DNA from: Ixodes scapularis
Lineage: Eukaryota; Arthropoda; Arachnida; Ixodida; Ixodidae
Direction: 5' to 3'
DNA: 64,000 nt
NCBI RefSeq assembly: GCF_016920785.2
Contig: NW_024609857.1
Location: 128,147,094 to 128,211,093, forward strand
Shown here: in pieces, positions 10,374 to 20,215 of the stretch
Numbering within the stretch: position 1 is the first letter of the stretch
Layout: every line of letters begins with the position of its first letter
Notes under the pieces: model-generated
Told to the model about the DNA's origin: nothing
Databases searched by the model: none
What the model saw: only the letters and a program-made list of their open reading frames with translations
Translations under genes and position numbers: made by a program

Positions 10374-11669
10374 ATTTTCTTTGGATTGTTATAAAGTGTA
10401 TCTCTACGCGCGGAACAATATTTATAAATACTATTCCACTTGCTTGTGGTGCCACTGGAGGCCGGAAGTAGAGACTCGAACTCGAGTGGGGTCTGTCCTC
10501 GTCAGACCTTGACCCACTCTCGTTCATTGGCTGAGCTAGAGCCGCAAGGGGCTCCTCCTTGGAGGCCTGTAACCTCGACGGCTCTCCCGGTTTCCTAGAT
10601 CCACTAGAGGCCGAGGGACCAAGTCCCCGACCTCGCGGTGGCTGGGATGGAGGAGCAGGGTGTGCAGAACCCTGTGCAGGGAGCGCAGACATCTGTGCTC
10701 GGGTGGATCTTGACGGACCAGCATCCACCCTGTCATTTCGGGGCGGAGGAGTGTACACTGCTCCAGAAGTACCTTTCGTCTGCGACGGGGTGGCCTCCGT
10801 CTGCTCGGTTAATGCATCCGAGCCTTTCGCACCGTTGTGGAGGGCACCTGCCTGGGCAGCTGAGATAGCACCCCCTTGAAGTTGCACCTTTAGTTTGGGA
10901 TTAGAGGGCTTTAGTGCTTGTGCAAGGTCCGCATGCGACACTTGCGCTCCCACAGATGTCTGCGCACCACCTCGGCAAAACAGCCTCTCTGGAAACCCAA
11001 CAGACGACGCTTCGCTTCAGGATAGGAGAGGTTTTCTTTCACTTTCAAGGTCAGAATTTTCTTTTCTCCTTTGAAGTGTTCACATGACGTAGATAAGGCG
11101 GGGTGCTTGCCTTCACAGTTGGCACATTTCATGTCTTCATGACAGTCGTCGGGGATGTGCTCACTGCTACCGCACCTGGCACATGTCCCACGGTCACGGC
11201 AGGACCACGAGCCATGCCCAACGCGCTGACAGCGGAAACAACAGACAGGGTTAGTTACGTGAGGTCGGACGCTGCAGTTGAAGTACCCCGCTTTCACCGA
11301 AGAAAGCAGGCTGTTGAGCTCAAAGGTAAGGACCAGGTGTCGCGTAGGAATTTCTTTGTCATCTCTACGATTGGTGATGAGCTTTACAGCAACAACACCC
11401 TGGCTGCGCATGCCTTCAAGAATCTCTTCCTTCTGACACTCTATCAAGTCCTCCTCAGATATAACACCGCAAATGGTGTTAAGTGTCCGGTGTGCAGAGA
11501 CACTCACTTTCGTGTCAAAAATATGGTTGAGGCAGAACAACGCTGCTGCCTGATTTTTCTCACATACTTCCACCAAAAGATCTCCAAAAAAAGTATTTTT
11601 TGCATTAAAGGTTTCCTCTAACAAGTCTTTTAAGACCTTAGCCACAAGGGCAACAGAAAGTTTCGGCAT
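10363..11669 (-). pseudogene. LINE ORF1, gag-like zinc-knuckle protein
   Basis: Starts at MPKLSVALVAKVLKDL (11,669) and reads open to about 10,960, where a single-base shift moves the rest into another frame (VGAQVSHADLAQALKPSNPK ... to a stop at 10,360). Residues about 140-195 hold three cysteine clusters: CFRCQRVGHGSWSC, CARCGSSEHIPDDC and CANCEGKHPALSTSC, the CCHC knuckles typical of Jockey/I ORF1 nucleic-acid-binding proteins. The C-terminal third is rich in Pro, Ser and Gly, as expected for the disordered tail. In the family ORF1 coats the element RNA and brings it to the nucleus. Only the one frameshift separates it from an intact ORF1. Confidence 0.85.
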
Positions 11670-12545
11670 CGGTTTCGTTCACCTTCGGAATGTACGATGA
11701 AAAGCTTAGTAACATAGTGTTCCTCTTGTCCAAACGTGAGAGATGTGCATCGGTGCGGACCCTTTGGGAAGGGGGGGGGGGGGGGGGGGGGAGGGGCGAT
11801 CGGAAGGTTTCAGTTTAAAACCCATATTAATGGGGATGTTTTCGGAACCTGTGGGGTGCCGCCCACCACATAACCCAACAAGGGAATAGGAAGCAGACCA
11901 TAACAAAAAGGGCTTTGCTGGAACCGTTACGCTATTAGCACTGCCGAGGTACTATAACGAAGTGTGGTTTTAGACAAGGGGTCTGTCGCCACCCAAGGTT
12001 AGACCTTTCCTCCAAAGGAGTTGAAAAAGAAAAAAATATAAATGAGAAGAGTGAAAAGGAGATGCAGACAAGCGTGAAAGAAGGGAGGGGATAGTATAAT
12101 ACGTGGCGACTGCATGAATCATCCTGGTCGGGCCAGGCCAGGACACCCGTATACGAGAAGCGGGGGCCGAAGTGGTGTATTGCCTCACCCGGGGGGCCCC
12201 GAAGGGTCCAAAACTACCGTGGGCTTGACTCAACCACCAGGATGCCCTTTTCCCCACTGGAAAGCTACGCACAGCCAGACGTGGATGGGCGAACCCGCGT
12301 GACTCGGGGTCCGTGGAGTCGCCATTCTCCAAACACCTGCTTTTACAGGGGCCCCCTGCGGGGAGTACGACGATGCTCTTGTCTTCTCTGAAGTTCTGAA
12401 GTTCTGAAGTGCCTTCCCTTCCGGCGTGTAATATAACTGCTCCCGTCGATGCGCCTTGGACAGCACGCCGATGGCCTTGAGGCGGGCTTCTTCACAGATG
12501 CAGGGGTCTAATTCACGCAGGCCATAATAGACAGCAGCTGCCATC
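11670..12545 (-). other. Probable LINE 5' UTR
   Basis: No domain is recognisable. On the minus strand the stretch 12,544-12,230 is open (MAAAVYYGLRELDPC...), and a nested frame reads MENGDSTDPESRGF. I infer 5' UTR from position upstream of ORF1 and from the absence of any other element boundary before 12,560. Confidence 0.4.
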
Positions 12546-12577
12546 GAAGCAATAGGCGGCGCTGTTGTGGTTAGGTT

Positions 12578-12840
12578 AAACTTCCCAGCAGCTACGTTTC
12601 AGGTTTATGAAGAATAATTTGGAGAGCACCCGGGGGTGTTCGGGTTCGTGGGCAGGCCGTTTCGCGGGACAGCTACGTTTCAAGGTTGGACAGCCTTCGG
12701 GGGTTTTCGGGTTCGTGGGCAGGTCGTTCCGCGGGACAGAAACTGTCGCCCATGATCGAGGGGCCGAGTTGTCCCCGAAACGTCGGGATCTTCGCTTTTA
12801 TTAAAGCGTGGTTAGTGTTCCAAGTTAAAATTTTAAAGCA
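12578..12840 (+). repeat. Inverted copy of the Penelope-like terminal repeat
   Basis: Matches the reverse complement of 4520-4725. It carries an internal tandem duplication of the GTTCGGGTTCGTGGGCAGG block (about 12,638-12,690 and 12,697-12,745), then ATGATCGAGGGGCC, GTCCCCGAAACGTCGGGATC and ATTAAAGCGTGG. A GAAAC box and a GGGGCC/GTCCCC stem are present, but CTGATGA is replaced by CATGATC, so a hammerhead would be degenerate at best. Confidence 0.75.
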
Positions 12841-13038
12841 ACGAAAATACATTTGTCTGCTTTCATTATCTTACCAAACAGTTAGCAAGTCAGTTTATTA
12901 AAATTGGCTCCGAAGCCTAGGGATCTTTGCTTTTATTAAAGCGGGGTTAGAGTTCCAGTTTAAATTTTAAAACAAAAAAAAACATTTTTCTGATTTAACT
13001 ATCTTACCAAACAGTTAGCAAGTCTGTTTATTAAAATA
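12780..13038 (+). repeat. Tandem duplication, about 130-bp unit
   Basis: GGGATCTTCGCTTTTATTAA through CAGTTTATTAAAAT is repeated immediately as GGGATCTTTGCTTTTATTAA through CTGTTTATTAAAAT, with the shared inner block CTTACCAAACAGTTAGCAAG. It extends the 3' part of the terminal repeat above. Confidence 0.85.
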
Positions 13039-15799
13039 CTAATTGTTTTTTTTTTTTGCTCGAACGTTGACGTCCGCTGCGGTCGATAACGTTATTCTGC
13101 GGGAATAATATTTTCATCTTCCATGTCCATTTTCGATTAAATATTTTTTCATGTAAAAAAAAAAAAAAAAAAAAACACATTCCGTAATAATTTTATTTCT
13201 ACTGCTTTTATGCCACGCGTGAGTTGTATGATTTGCTTCGCTGAGGTTTTATTTACCACTATTTACAAAGCGATATTGTTTCGGCCGATATTACGGTTAC
13301 CCAGAAAATGCTCAGCATTATACTGAGAAACAAGACTTCACTTTAAAAAAAAATACTCTCCTTTGTTTTTATTTGGACACATTAACGCCAGTATTAAACT
13401 GCCACGGGGTTCTTTCATTCTTACAAATGAGTGACGAAACTTCAGCCTACATTTTCCGTATTTTTTTTTTTGTTGAAAATTAATTATATTTACGAAAAGA
13501 AAAACAAAAAAAGACATCTGCAGTTTACAGAGTAAGTGGCACCTGTCCCGGGACGCGAGGCGGGCGCAGCGTTCGTATTTAGTCTGGCTCTTGTCGTCAG
13601 GGTCTGGGTCGTCAGGGATGGAGGGGGTGCTTCCTTTTGTCGGCCAGTCGTCCTGTGCGGGAGCTGGCTAGTAGAGGGAGCACGAAAGGGGATGGTGGGT
13701 TTGGAGGACCTGGTACTTGGCCTCGGACAGCCTTTTTTTTTCCTCAGGCTACGAAGCTCGTCGGTCAAGTCACTCCGAACTCGTCCCGTAAACCACATTG
13801 GACGCCTCGTCTTTTTATTATATTTTTCTTCCTTTATCCAGTTCCTCTTTTTTTTTACCTTAACCTTTTTTTAATCTTTGTCCAGTTTATTTTTCTTCTT
13901 CCAGCACAACACACGCGCACGCACTTACATTGACAAATTCGAGAAACAGGTAGGTTATAAAATACCTGCCAGAAAATAAACTTTTCAAAGCAACTGCTAC
14001 AGCATTGGTTAAATGCGAAAACTGCATATCCAAGTCAATTCTTCTCAACTTCGACTAGAATTTTGATATCTTCTAAAGAAAGCTAAAAAAAATGTCTAAT
14101 ATACTTGAAATAACTACCAATTTTCTTCTGAAAAAAAAAATCTTCAGTGATATTAAAATTTTATCAGTAACTTATTCACTTTTAAATTTGAAACCATAGG
14201 TGTTCTAATGTCGTCATAAATAAGCTAGCCTGTGTTGACTAGACACGGTGACGCACATGGGAGTTTTAAGATTTTGAAATCAAACAGGTTGCAACAGTGC
14301 AAAATAGTTTATGTTTAATAATAAAAAAAAAGACTGCTCTGATCTCAGTAAAATATGGTCGCCTCTTATTTTTGCTTAAGGCTTCAAACGCCTTTTCGAA
14401 ACATCTGTCTGATAGTGCGAAACACCTTTTCAAAATTCATTTTTTTTCTTTCATAAATTACCACAATTCGACCACGCCACAAAAAAGGGGAGGCACTGCG
14501 TGGGTTACCAGCGTGGGTGGTATGCTCATAAAAACAAGAGCACCGTTATGATGCGCGGAGTTGCGAGGCGTCAGTTAATGTCAATAAAGAATTCGCAAAT
14601 CTGCCTCGTAGCTAGCGAAGAACGTGGTGAGTTTTGATGCAAAAGGCAGAATAAAAGCAATGCGGGGATCAAACTGTCTGTTTGGAGCGAGGAAGTAAAT
14701 AACCAAACTCAACTGTCATATGCTGTTGGCGTCGAATATTCTCGAAAAAAATAAAAAAAACCGGGAGGTTTCTTTTCGAGGCTATATAACAATATTATCA
14801 TATTTTGCGATACTTCGAAGATTCGTGTCGTTTATGAAAACTACCTAAATTAACACGGTGTGGCATTAAAATCAAGAAAAATCAAATGCTGCACGTGTGC
14901 ACACCCAGCAAAGCGAACGAGAAAAATAAAGTATTGACTAACCTCAACGCAGTTCGATTACTTGTATGCAATTGATAAAAAATAAGAAAAATCTCGATAA
15001 TTACCGTGTATCAATGAAGAAACCTCTCACGGATTTGGCGCGATCGGGCATAAAATTTTTATCGCCCGTTTCTCCAATTGGTGCCTCTCGTGTGTATGTT
15101 TTGATGTAGGCGGTAATCTTTGGAACTTGTTTCATTCAAATTCAAAGCTATATCTTTCCAGACGTACAATATACACGTTTTTCAGAAAAAAAACTGCTTA
15201 AAGCAGCTTGATGGGGTCTGGGAGCCCGTTACATGTGAAGCTGATTTGAAAATAACATCAAATCTAGTCACACATGATACGCCAATACAATGACAACATA
15301 TAAAAAAATACATAAAACGCATTCAACAACCTGATGACATGTGGGCGTATATCAGTTCTTAAAGTCATAAATATATCTGTCACTAAACAAACATTTATTT
15401 AGAACTGCCTGGATAAACAAAAAGTGCTCTGGAAACGGTAAGCTTCAGCGAGCTCAGTAGCCATATGTACGCAATGAATTTTGAGGATATTGTCACGAAT
15501 GACAATTGATGAGGCCTCGAAGATTGAAGCGAACTAAATGTTTAGTAGGGTGAACTTGCGCCCGAAACAAAATAAAACAAGGCTAACGTCGCAGGCGTCG
15601 ATGGCGGCGAAAGAGCAGGATCGAACGCTGGGGCGAGACTGACTCCGGCTCGCCACGCGGAGCCCCTTTTGTACACACGAATGCTTCTGGAACAATCGGC
15701 TTAGAAGGTTCAGTGCGTCGAACATTCTAACCTCAAATAAGCAACAGGGCTCTCGAGTCCACCACAACGCGACATTTACAGAGATAACAAAAAGGTACT
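13039..15799. other. AT-rich non-coding stretch
   Basis: No recognisable gene. It holds a poly-A run at 13,157-13,175. The minus-strand frame 13,798-13,490 is open but of low complexity (Arg/Thr/Pro-rich), and I do not recognise it. The rest is dense in stops on both strands. Confidence 0.5.
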
Positions 15800-15860
15800 T
15801 CCGCTGGCAGCAATCGAACCGAGGTTCTTTGCGTGGGAGCCAAGCACGATAAACGGTCGC
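15800..15860 (-). repeat. tRNA-like SINE fragment
   Basis: The minus strand reads GTTTATCGTGCTTGGCTCCC, then a hairpin-like ACGCAAAGAACCT, then GGTTCGATTGC, close to a pol III B box (GGTTCGANNCC). This resembles the second half of a tRNA-derived SINE head. The A-box half is not convincing, so this is a fragment at best and not a tRNA gene. Confidence 0.35.
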
Positions 15861-15997
15861 TTTTTGTTTCTTTATTGCAAAGCGCGAACTTGTCAAGTCA
15901 CTTTAAAAGCTCCGCAAGTCTCTTGCAGAATATGTTAAAACTCTCGAATATCGAGCAGACTCCTACAAAAGCCTAAACCTCGGACTTCGGCTCACAC

Positions 15998-17045
15998 TTA
16001 GCAAATACACTCTCTACTCTTTTTACAAAACTGAAAATAAAAAGAAAACAGCACTTCTTTCGCATTGGGGTCGGCGTGTCTGACGGTCATGCGCGATCGC
16101 CATATGCTGCACAAGCCCAAAAGGAAAAAAAAAAAAAACATATCATAACGTGCAAGGTCATCGTTAGTAACGTCGAGAAACCGGATGCCAGTCCGGTTAG
16201 TACTTAACTGCCTTTTCATTGTTCGCTGGAGGACACCCGCCCCAAAAAACAGCGTCCCAACAGAAATAAAAACATGTATGGTCTCGGGTGTTTTACAGAA
16301 AATGCAGTCAACTGACAATGGCACATCCATTTTCTTTTCTTTAAGAAAAACCTTGACAGGCAAAGTGTTTGTCAGCAACTTATAAAAATAAAGTTTTGAT
16401 TGAGGTGGGTACACGGATGCGCTTGACTCGTTTGAGCACATTTTGTCCTCCGTCAGAAACGACAGTTCGATACAGAGGTGCTGGAAATAAACTGAACAGC
16501 AGATCGCGTCTGGGCTTTTTCTTACTCACCACGGAAAGATATCCGAAAGAAAAACGGGCTGACAAAAGAAGAACCGAGTACCGTCTGAAAACGAACGAGT
16601 CTTGTTGGTTCGCCGCCAGAGGACGAGACAAGAAAAAAAAAAAAAAAAAAAAGCAAATGGCGTGCCAGTTTAATTTGAAAAAGCGTACGGATAAAACAGT
16701 GCTCTTGGTCTCGTAAAAAAAAAAAAATGTCGACACCAACTGTTGAATGAACAAGTGCGTGAGACCCAGGCCCCCGTCACCTTCTTGATAAAGCAGGTTA
16801 TCTCGCTTCATCGGCTCCCAAGTCAAGCTGCAAATAAACATCGCAAGTACGCGGTGGAACTTGCAAAACATACCACGAATTTGCGATGAGAGAAATGGCA
16901 AAACCATCGCTCTGGCAAAAATGGACAGGTCGAGCCTCATCCAGCGAGAAGCGCGCCTGTCCAGGTCGGTGGCGACTCCCGACCAGTGTTGTTTATTTTC
17001 CCTGTAACAGTTGAGTGGCACAAAGAGGGTACGCGATGCCAGCAC
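15998..17045 (-). pseudogene. LINE C-terminal region with RT-associated zinc motif
   Basis: The first part (17,045-16,740) reads YPLCATQLLQGK-type then RRASRWMRLDLSIFARAM and EGDGGLGLTHLFIQQLVS, the usual thumb/connection of these LINEs. After an A-rich break, 16,441-15,998 reads LYFYKLLTNTLPVKVFLKEK, DCIFCKTPETIHVFI (Cys-Cys-His zinc motif) and GIRFLDVTNDDLARYDM. The last frame is interrupted by a poly-F run encoded by an A-rich tract. It is collinear with the RT upstream. Confidence 0.75.
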
Positions 17046-18170
17046 ACGTCTTCAAACACTGAAGGCGTTGTGGCTTACGCCCCATACCAAAAACCGCGGC
17101 ACTTTGTCCAGTTTACTATCGCCCCGTGGTCTCACAAAAGGATTTCGCGAACGCATTGGTGATGCTTACACTTTACTTGTGGCTACAAAAAACTGCGACA
17201 TCATCCGAATAGCTCGCGTTTTTAACCTCAATGTTTCAAACGAAAACCCACGACACTGTTCGCTGTTCTACACGCTCAGACGAAAGAGGTCTAAATACAA
17301 ATTAAAAATTAAAGGGGACCCTGCTTGATTGAAGATCGTGCATTGATCGCTTCAGTCAGCTCTTCGCCGACAACGAGTCTGGTTGTACACTCTTTGTACG
17401 CCATTTTGACACCCTTCAAAATGACTGCGCCAACATTTTCACGCTCTAAAACTTCGAAAAGAACATGGATCGTGCTTGACGCCATCGAACGCTTTACCGA
17501 AATCAATCTGCAGAATGGCGACTTGGCCCTTGCCGTCATCGCATGCCTCCAAAACACTTTAAGCACCGTGAACGTTCGTCGCTATCGATCGCCCCTGTAT
17601 CCCACAGGTTTGATGATCGCCCATAAGCTGATGGCTAATGCTCTGGAAACGACGTGCTAGCATTTTCACGAAAATCTTATAATCTACGTTGCACAATGTT
17701 ATCGGTCGATAACCTGTGACTTTGCGTAGCTTATCACCGTCATCACGTTTCCGACTTAAGGCTGCATAGGTTCGTGCGAAACGTGGCGGCAGTGCCTTAC
17801 GTTCATACGCTACGCAGAAACAGACAACAAAACCCCCGCAACTACGTTATTAAATTTTTCATAAACTTAGCCAATAACCCGCCAGGCCCGGTAGTTTTTG
17901 CGTTAGGCAAGCCGTCTATGGCCCTCTGCACCTCCTGTATTTCAATGGGCTCGTCGAGCTTTTCCTGCCCTTCTTGAGCTAGCTGGGGCAAAGACTTAAG
18001 TAATCTATCACACTCCGGGTCTTTCCTTCCTCTAACTTGGTTGTTGAAAAGCTGCCGGTAATGCCCCACAAAAGATTTCTCGATCACGCTTGGGTTCGTG
18101 CTGTTAACACCTTGGTACTCGGTCTCAGTTATTTCACTTCGGAGCGCGTTCCGCTTCTCCTTTAGTTGGC
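17045..18170 (-). pseudogene. Tx1/L1-type LINE reverse transcriptase
   Basis: 18,087-17,842 gives SFVGHYRQLFNNQVRG and EVQRAIDGLPNAKTTGPGGL, the N-terminal RT block (family KSPGPDGL; the Asp is Gly here). 17,566-17,309 gives VLFEVLERENVGAVILKGVK, MAYKECTTRLVV and ARSSIKQGPL (family RQGCPLSP with a base lost). At about 17,220-17,180 the minus strand reads ASYSDDVAVFCSHK, the catalytic box. Frames change and stops occur between the blocks. Confidence 0.8.
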
Positions 18171-18425
18171 TGCTTTCTTATTAGGTACTTTTCCTAACGG
18201 GCTCAAACTATGGGTCCCCGGTAGCCGCCACGATGCAGTTTATCTAATAGTTCTTTGACGTCTTCTATAACTTTAAGGCATACGCCAGCTTTTTCACACT
18301 CCGCTCTTGAGAGAGCCGCTAGATCAGCGTTTAGAGAACGCTCAATGCTACGCGCCTCCTAAGCTAAAATGGACGCCCTTTTAACAACTATCATCCTCAG
18401 TTATTGCTCATAAAGTTCCCAACCC

Positions 18426-19010
18426 TCAAAAATATAGCCCCCCGTACCTTAAAAAAGAGGAAAACAAGAAAAAGAAACTGAAAACATTTTCGAGAGCTTT
18501 CGAAAAGACTCCATCACTGAGAAGTGTCGCAATGAGCTTCCATAGTCTCCAGCTGAAGGACTTTCGCAGACGCCTTTTCACCGACGGCCGTTGAAAGCAG
18601 CCAGTGGTTCGAAAAAAACAACAACAAAAAACCGTCGTGACGCAGTACTTTCTTAGCAGGCCTGCTACGGGAGCCCACACATACACTCTATCTAACCGAG
18701 CGTGCGAGAACGTTTGGAAATGGGTAAACTGCATTTCGCACGCTTCGTTCTTGACAGTTCCTTCATCAGTCAAGTAAAAATCCTCGAGTTGTTAATTTAA
18801 AACTGCCGCACTCGTATCCGCGTGTTGGCTCGACAGCGATCGATCTGTTATTCTGACGACGCAGTTGAAGTCGCCCAGAAGAACAACATTCCTGTCGCAG
18901 TCTATGCGAAACACCTTAAGCCGGAAAAAATGAAACATGGTCTTTCACCGTACTGGGGGCGTATGAACAAATAAGCCGCCAGTGAACTGTTAACATAAAA
19001 CAGTCGCACA
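18426..19010 (-). pseudogene. Tx1/L1-type LINE endonuclease
   Basis: The reading starts near 19,000 with a VNSSLAAYLFIRPQYGERPC stretch, continues with DRNVVLLGDFNCVVRITDRS (about 18,900-18,845), the APE-endonuclease GDFN motif, and then FTHFQTFSHARLDRVYVWAP (about 18,735-18,665), the family SRLDR-IY motif. A TAA stop interrupts at about 18,793, and the segments are in different frames. The expected SDH motif is displaced by an A/C-rich insertion-like run at 18,610-18,635. In intact elements this domain nicks the target for primed reverse transcription. Confidence 0.75.
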
Positions 19011-19635
19011 TTATAAAACGCCCTTCCGTGTCGGTAGAAAAAAAAGAAGAAACATCCCCTCGACAACCTGACTCCCTGCGTCAGTCAGACTTCTTATGAT
19101 TGCAAAAAAGGTTTTAGCGCACTAGCCACCTGCTTCTTCTCAGCCATCTTGGTCTCCTTTACTGCCAATAAATCGGGCCAATAAATCTGCCAATAAATCG
19201 CGTTAAAGACTACAAGCCTGTGGTCTTTAACGTGCGTCATGCAGAAGACATACATGACTGCACGAGCGCCACTACAAATATGTAGTATGTTTATGATAAT
19301 GTCTGATTCATAATGTTGATATGTTTTCTTGCACCGGCATTGCGCTAATTCGAAATTGTAAAAAAATATCAGATTTTTTTTTCCCCCGCGTTTAAACTAC
19401 GTTCTACTAAAGCTACAGCGCAGCCGACGCTACGAGCTGACAGGACTTATTAAACAATGGTGAAAACAAAACGTATTCATGGCGTGCGTCGACTTTGTTG
19501 TGCATGTTATTACCGGCTAGTCCAATCAACCGAAAAGTGCCTCACGGCTTTGCACTTTTAGTGAGCGCGTGTGCATTTGCGTAGTGACTTTCAAGCTAGT
19601 ATAGCGCGCAAAACTATTGGGATTTTCGTGCGGTA

Positions 19636-19945
19636 GTCAAGCATACACGAAGAGACTACGTTGGTCACCAGCCGATTGAAATGGAAAACGCACAACACCG
19701 TGACATAGCCACCCATTTAGGATCCCAAAACCTGTCGTTCCCGAGGCCACTGCATCATCTTCTCCCATCATCATTGATGATGGGGGGCTTTGTTATTATT
19801 CGCGGGATCCCACCCCGTTGCAGTGCAGTGACCATCACCCCCTCCCATCCAGCCGAAAGCCGTCATTCATCGTTGTTTGGCTTTCCTTTCTTTTCCTGCT
19901 GTTTTTGTTCCAACTTTCTTCGAAGCCCTTCGCCCCCCGCTTCTG
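19636..19945 (+). repeat. Leader module of the GAGTC satellite, copy 1
   Basis: Shares long blocks with 22,773-23,085: CACCAGCCGATTGAAATGGA, CAACACCGTGACA and CCCCGTTGCAGTGCAGTGAC. Each copy is followed directly by the 17-bp inverted satellite. It ends in a pyrimidine-rich stretch. Not coding. Confidence 0.85.
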
Positions 19946-20215
19946 GTCAAGAGATCCAACGAGTCAAAAGATCCAACGAGTCAAAAGGTCCAATAATGGA
20001 TTTCTTGACTCGTTGGATCTTTTGACTCGCCAGATCCCAGTCAAAAGATCCAATGTGGGTCAAGAGATACAACGAGCCAAGAGATCCAACGAGTCAAAAG
20101 ATCCACGGCGAGTCAAGAGGTCCAACGAGTCAAAAGGTCCAACGAGTCAGAAGTTCCAATAATGAATCTTTACGCGTTGGATCACTTAACTGGGCAGACA
20201 CGAGTCAAAAGATCC
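19946..20215. repeat. 17-bp GAGTCAAAAGATCCAAC satellite, block A
   Basis: Head-to-tail copies of a 17-mer (GAGTCAAAAGATCCAAC with G/A variants such as GAGTCAAGAGGTCCAAC) switch to the reverse orientation around ATAATGGAT (about 19,990-20,040) and back again, so the block folds into hairpins. In one frame it reads as S-Q-K-I-Q-R-V-K-R-S repeats, which I treat as a by-product of the repeat. Confidence 0.9.

Larger units (their letters stand above)
6813..12545 (-). mobile_element. I-type LINE (non-LTR retrotransposon), near full length
   Basis: The minus strand carries, 5' to 3', a probable 5' UTR (12,545-11,670), ORF1 with zinc knuckles, an APE-type endonuclease, RT and RNase H, then a 3' UTR (7234-6813). 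An RNase H domain after RT together with CCHC ORF1 places it in the I group of LINEs. Multiple frameshifts and changed catalytic residues make it non-autonomous. It lies between the Penelope-like element and the inverted copy of that element's terminal repeat. A poly-G tract at 11,771-11,793 lies in the 5' UTR. Confidence 0.85.
15960..19160 (-). mobile_element. Tx1/L1-type LINE, decayed
   Basis: Minus-strand remains of one non-LTR element in the expected order: endonuclease (about 19,000-18,420), RT (18,170-17,045), and a C-terminal region with a zinc-binding motif (16,990-16,000). The LGDFN and SH-ARLDRVYV endonuclease motifs, the T-GPGGL RT entry motif and the YSDD box favour the Tx1/L1 side. 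Numerous indels and stops. Poly-A runs at 16,629-16,652 and 16,715-16,727 interrupt the C-terminal part. Confidence 0.8.

Noticed and set aside
12740..12800. Second hammerhead ribozyme in the right Penelope terminal repeat
   Set aside because: Has a stem and GAAACGTC, but the CTGATGA box is CATGATC; the conserved core is broken.
13490..13798. Minus-strand 102-codon gene
   Set aside because: Low-complexity Arg/Thr/Pro-rich composition, no domain, no splice context; not distinguishable from chance.
15800..15860. Functional tRNA gene
   Set aside because: Only a B-box-like half is present, with a mismatch (GGTTCGATTGC) and no A box or acceptor stem.
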